DNA of 7,919 bases from Burkholderiaceae bacterium (GTDB lineage: Bacteria > Pseudomonadota > Gammaproteobacteria > Burkholderiales > Burkholderiaceae_C), in the NCBI GenBank assembly GCA_031256125.1, contig JAIRRE010000177.1, forward strand, positions 1 through 7,919, in the 5' to 3' direction. The notes below the pieces were generated by a model. It was given only the letters and a program-made list of their open reading frames with translations. It made no database searches and was not told the DNA's origin. Both the position numbers and the translations under genes were made by a program. Positions 6,458-7,919 of the stretch are shown in pieces. How positions within the stretch are numbered: position 1 is the stretch's first letter; each line of letters starts with the position of its first letter.

Positions 6458-7017
6458 GGCGCTTCTCCTGACGAGGCGCTGGGTTCTTCGGGCGGCGTCT
6501 GAAGGTGCCGCGCCACGTAAACACCCTGGCCGATGATGAATATTACCGGGAACACGTAGCCCCAGAGCTTGAACGCGGCCCAGGCATTGGTGGAATAAAA
6601 CGCCGCCACATAACCGTTCAAGGCGGCCATGAACAGGCAATACACCACCCACGCCGCGCCAAGGCGGTGCCACACCGGTTCGGGCAAGGTCAACTGGCTG
6701 CCCAGCATGGTTTTGAGCAGGTTTTTGCGCCAACCCCATTGCGCCGCCGCCAGCGCGATGGCGATGGCCGCGTAGAGCACAGTGGGCTTGAATTTGATGA
6801 AGCGCGCATCGTGCAGCCAGAGTGTCAGCGCGCCAAAAACCAGAACCAACGCCAGCGTGGCCTTGTGCATGGCGGTGAGCTTTTTGTCGATCCCGTAAAT
6901 GATCGCCATCTGCACCACCGTGGCGGCCATGACCACTGCCGTGGCGGTGTAGATGCCCTGGAGTTTGTAGGCGGCGACAAACAGCACCCACGGCAAAAAG
7001 TCGAGCAGAATTTTCAT
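6454..7017 (-). CDS. yciB: YciB/IspZ inner-membrane septation protein A
   Basis: The gene encodes 187 residues; E. coli YciB has about 179. Family motifs run the whole length: [60 protein letters not shown] and FKLWGYVFP. There are about five transmembrane helices. YciB takes part in envelope integrity and cell division or elongation; its exact activity is unsettled. It starts 24 bases after msrB and overlaps bolA by 4 bases, so it is the second gene of the operon. The Pro/Glu/Ser-rich tail ([13 protein letters not shown]) is poorly conserved in the family as far as I know. Confidence 0.93.
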   Translation of the reverse strand: MKILLDFLPWVLFVAAYKLQGIYTATAVVMAATVVQMAIIYGIDKKLTAMHKATLALVLVFGALTLWLHDARFIKFKPTVLYAAIAIALAAAQWGWRKNLLKTMLGSQLTLPEPVWHRLGAAWVVYCLFMAALNGYVAAFYSTNAWAAFKLWGYVFPVIFIIGQGVYVARHLQTPPEEPSASSGEAP

Positions 7018-7041
7018 GGTAAGCGGTAGCGGCGCGGCGGG

Positions 7042-7458
7042 TTACTCGGTGTCAGGCGTGAAGTCCAGCGCCGCCGAATTCATGCAGTAGCGCTGGCCGG
7101 TGGGCGCTGGGCCATCCGGGAATACGTGGCCCAGATGCGCGCCGCAGCGGGCGCAAAGGGTTTCCGTGCGCGTCATGCCGTGGGAATGGTCGATGCGCTC
7201 CTCAATGGCTCCGGTTGCGGCGGCTTGCCAGAAGCTCGGCCAACCACAACCGGCGTCGAACTTGGTCTGCGCATCGAACAGCTTGGCGCCGCAGCAGATG
7301 CAGTGATAGCTGCCATCAAGCCAATGGCGCTCGTATTTTCCGGCAAAGGGCCGCTCGGTGGCGGCGCGGCGCGTGACCTCGAACGCGCCCGGCTCGGCTT
7401 GTTTGGCGGCCAACTCCGCGCGCCATTGGTCGTCGGTTTTATGGATGGGATAAGGCAT
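7042..7458 (-). CDS. msrB: Peptide-methionine (R)-S-oxide reductase MsrB
   Basis: The gene encodes 138 residues. It reduces the R form of methionine sulfoxide in proteins, using thioredoxin. Two zinc CxxC pairs are visible (Cys53/Cys56 and Cys102/Cys105). So are CGWPSFW (71-77), HSHGMTRTE (91-99), GHVFPDGP and the catalytic selenocysteine-equivalent Cys125 in RYCMNSAAL. The start at 7458 ([12 protein letters not shown]) is chosen over an upstream ATG at 7512 because the extra 18 residues are Arg/Ser/Pro-rich and not typical. It is the first gene of the minus-strand operon. No signal peptide is present, so the enzyme is cytoplasmic. I could not find a convincing promoter in the 112 bases before it. 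Confidence 0.95.
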   Translation of the reverse strand: MPYPIHKTDDQWRAELAAKQAEPGAFEVTRRAATERPFAGKYERHWLDGSYHCICCGAKLFDAQTKFDAGCGWPSFWQAAATGAIEERIDHSHGMTRTETLCARCGAHLGHVFPDGPAPTGQRYCMNSAALDFTPDTE

Positions 7459-7521
7459 ATCCAAGGTTGGGGATGGTGCGGGAAATCGCCTCGATTCTCT
7501 CCGCCCGGACACGAGCGGTCA

Positions 7522-7550
7522 CACGCCCGGCGCCGGGCGTGCAATTGCAC
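7522..7550. repeat. Two overlapping perfect palindromes (20 bp and 12 bp) between the bamA-like gene and msrB
   Basis: CACGCCCGGCGCCGGGCGTG (7522-7541) is a perfect 20-bp palindrome. GTGCAATTGCAC (7539-7550) is a perfect 12-bp palindrome that shares its first 3 bases with it. They lie 20-50 bases past the bamA-like stop. As RNA the first would give a strong hairpin, and it may end bamA-like transcription, but no T-run follows. An operator for msrB is the other possibility. Confidence 0.55.
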
Positions 7551-7551
7551 A

Positions 7552-7578
7552 TTAGAACCTGTTTACGATCTTAGAACC
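7552..7578. mobile_element. Short IS-end scar at the bamA-like stop codon
   Basis: AACCTGTTTACGATC (7556-7570) matches the presumed left end of the IS relic (157-171) at 14 of 15 positions, in the same orientation. It is flanked by TTAG at 7552-7555 and 7571-7574; the direct repeat extends to TTAGAACC (7552-7559 and 7571-7578). The right TTAG contains the complement of the bamA-like stop codon. This looks like a target duplication around a nearly deleted IS. It is an inference from two copies only. Confidence 0.55.
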
Positions 7579-7919
7579 CGGCGTTGAACTGGAACTGCAC
7601 CGGCTGGTAACTGTCGCCCGAATAGCGTTTGATGGGCAACGCCAGGTTGAGCTTGATGGTGCCGAACGGCATTTGCCAGCCCACCCCGGTACCAAAGGAG
7701 AACCGCGCCCTGCTCGGTCCGGTCCCGCCGTTCATGCCATTCCACACGTTGCCGCCGTCGATGAAGAACAGCCCGACCAGCCGCCCGCGCTGCGGGTCGA
7801 AATCACCCGACCACAGCGGCGTGGCCGTTTCGATGCTGCCCACCAACAGTTCCCGTCCGCCAATCGGGTAGCCGGTAGCGATGTCGCGCGGCCCCAGCGA
7901 ATTTTGAGCGTAGCCGCGC
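7571..7919 (-). CDS. bamA: BamA-like Omp85 outer-membrane protein, C-terminal end (partial)
   Basis: About 115 residues are visible, open through the right edge. They begin with RGYAQNSLGPRD, the conserved RGY/F motif of the Omp85 loop 6. The BamA-type order of strands follows: YPIGGRELLVGSIETATPL, GLFFIDGGNVWNG, RFSFGTGVGWQMPFGTIKLN and the final VQFQFNAGF. The terminal Phe is the normal beta-signal for outer-membrane insertion. BamA inserts beta-barrel proteins into the outer membrane; the N-terminal POTRA domains would lie outside the window. A TamA or second BamA paralogue is possible, although NSLGPRD and the C-terminus favour BamA. Normally skp follows bamA in this group. Here an IS-like scar and msrB follow, so this may be a paralogue or a rearranged locus. 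Confidence 0.82.
   Translation of the reverse strand, partial: RGYAQNSLGPRDIATGYPIGGRELLVGSIETATPLWSGDFDPQRGRLVGLFFIDGGNVWNGMNGGTGPSRARFSFGTGVGWQMPFGTIKLNLALPIKRYSGDSYQPVQFQFNAGF

Noticed and set aside
6188..6991. A single 267-residue minus-strand protein including BolA
   Set aside because: The upstream part overlaps yciB out of frame. Only the last 89 residues, starting at 6457 behind AGGAG, are BolA.
1..7919. CRISPR array, tRNA or rRNA genes
   Set aside because: I saw no regularly spaced repeats and no cloverleaf or conserved rRNA segments by eye. Short tRNA genes could be missed without a tool.

Overview
The window looks like a GC-rich betaproteobacterial chromosome, probably Burkholderiales. 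The evidence is strong GC bias at third codon positions, a gene set typical of that group (TadA, a DUF4124 protein, a DUF1624/HGSNAT-type membrane protein, and a PpiC-BolA-YciB-MsrB cluster), and a BamA-like beta-barrel end. Genus cannot be fixed from the sequence alone.

The left third (1 to about 2300) is accessory DNA in decay. It holds an IS5-family transposase that lost two internal blocks, including the stretch that normally carries the catalytic Glu (206-816). A C-terminal stub of a BrnA-type antitoxin follows directly, with no visible toxin gene (821-946). Next come a perfect hairpin, a near-consensus sigma70 promoter and a 75-residue AT-rich membrane protein that I do not recognise (1213-1440). 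On the opposite strand lies the C-terminal half of a TraG-N-type conjugation protein from an integrative element, broken by frameshifts (1447-2227, with traces to about 2285). This is a graveyard of mobile elements with one small gene that still looks expressed.

The middle (2380-5229) is core-like. A secreted DUF4124 protein on the minus strand is divergent from a plus-strand pair: a TadA tRNA adenosine deaminase fused to a degenerate alpha/beta-hydrolase domain, and an overlapping HGSNAT/DUF1624 membrane protein. A terminator at 5281-5315 reads on the minus strand and closes the next operon.

The right third (5343-7458) is a compact minus-strand operon, transcribed msrB, yciB, bolA, ppiC. 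It combines methionine sulfoxide repair, an inner-membrane envelope protein, a BolA Fe-S/stress protein and a periplasmic parvulin chaperone. At the right edge is the C-terminus of a BamA-like Omp85 protein (7571-7919). Its stop codon lies inside a short scar that matches the 15-base left end of the IS relic at 157-171, with one mismatch. This suggests IS-mediated events on both sides of the core segment.

I found no convincing new multi-gene system. The points most worth following are the TadA-hydrolase fusion with Cys at the nucleophile position, the IS scar at the bamA-like stop codon, and the unrecognised small membrane gene behind a strong promoter.
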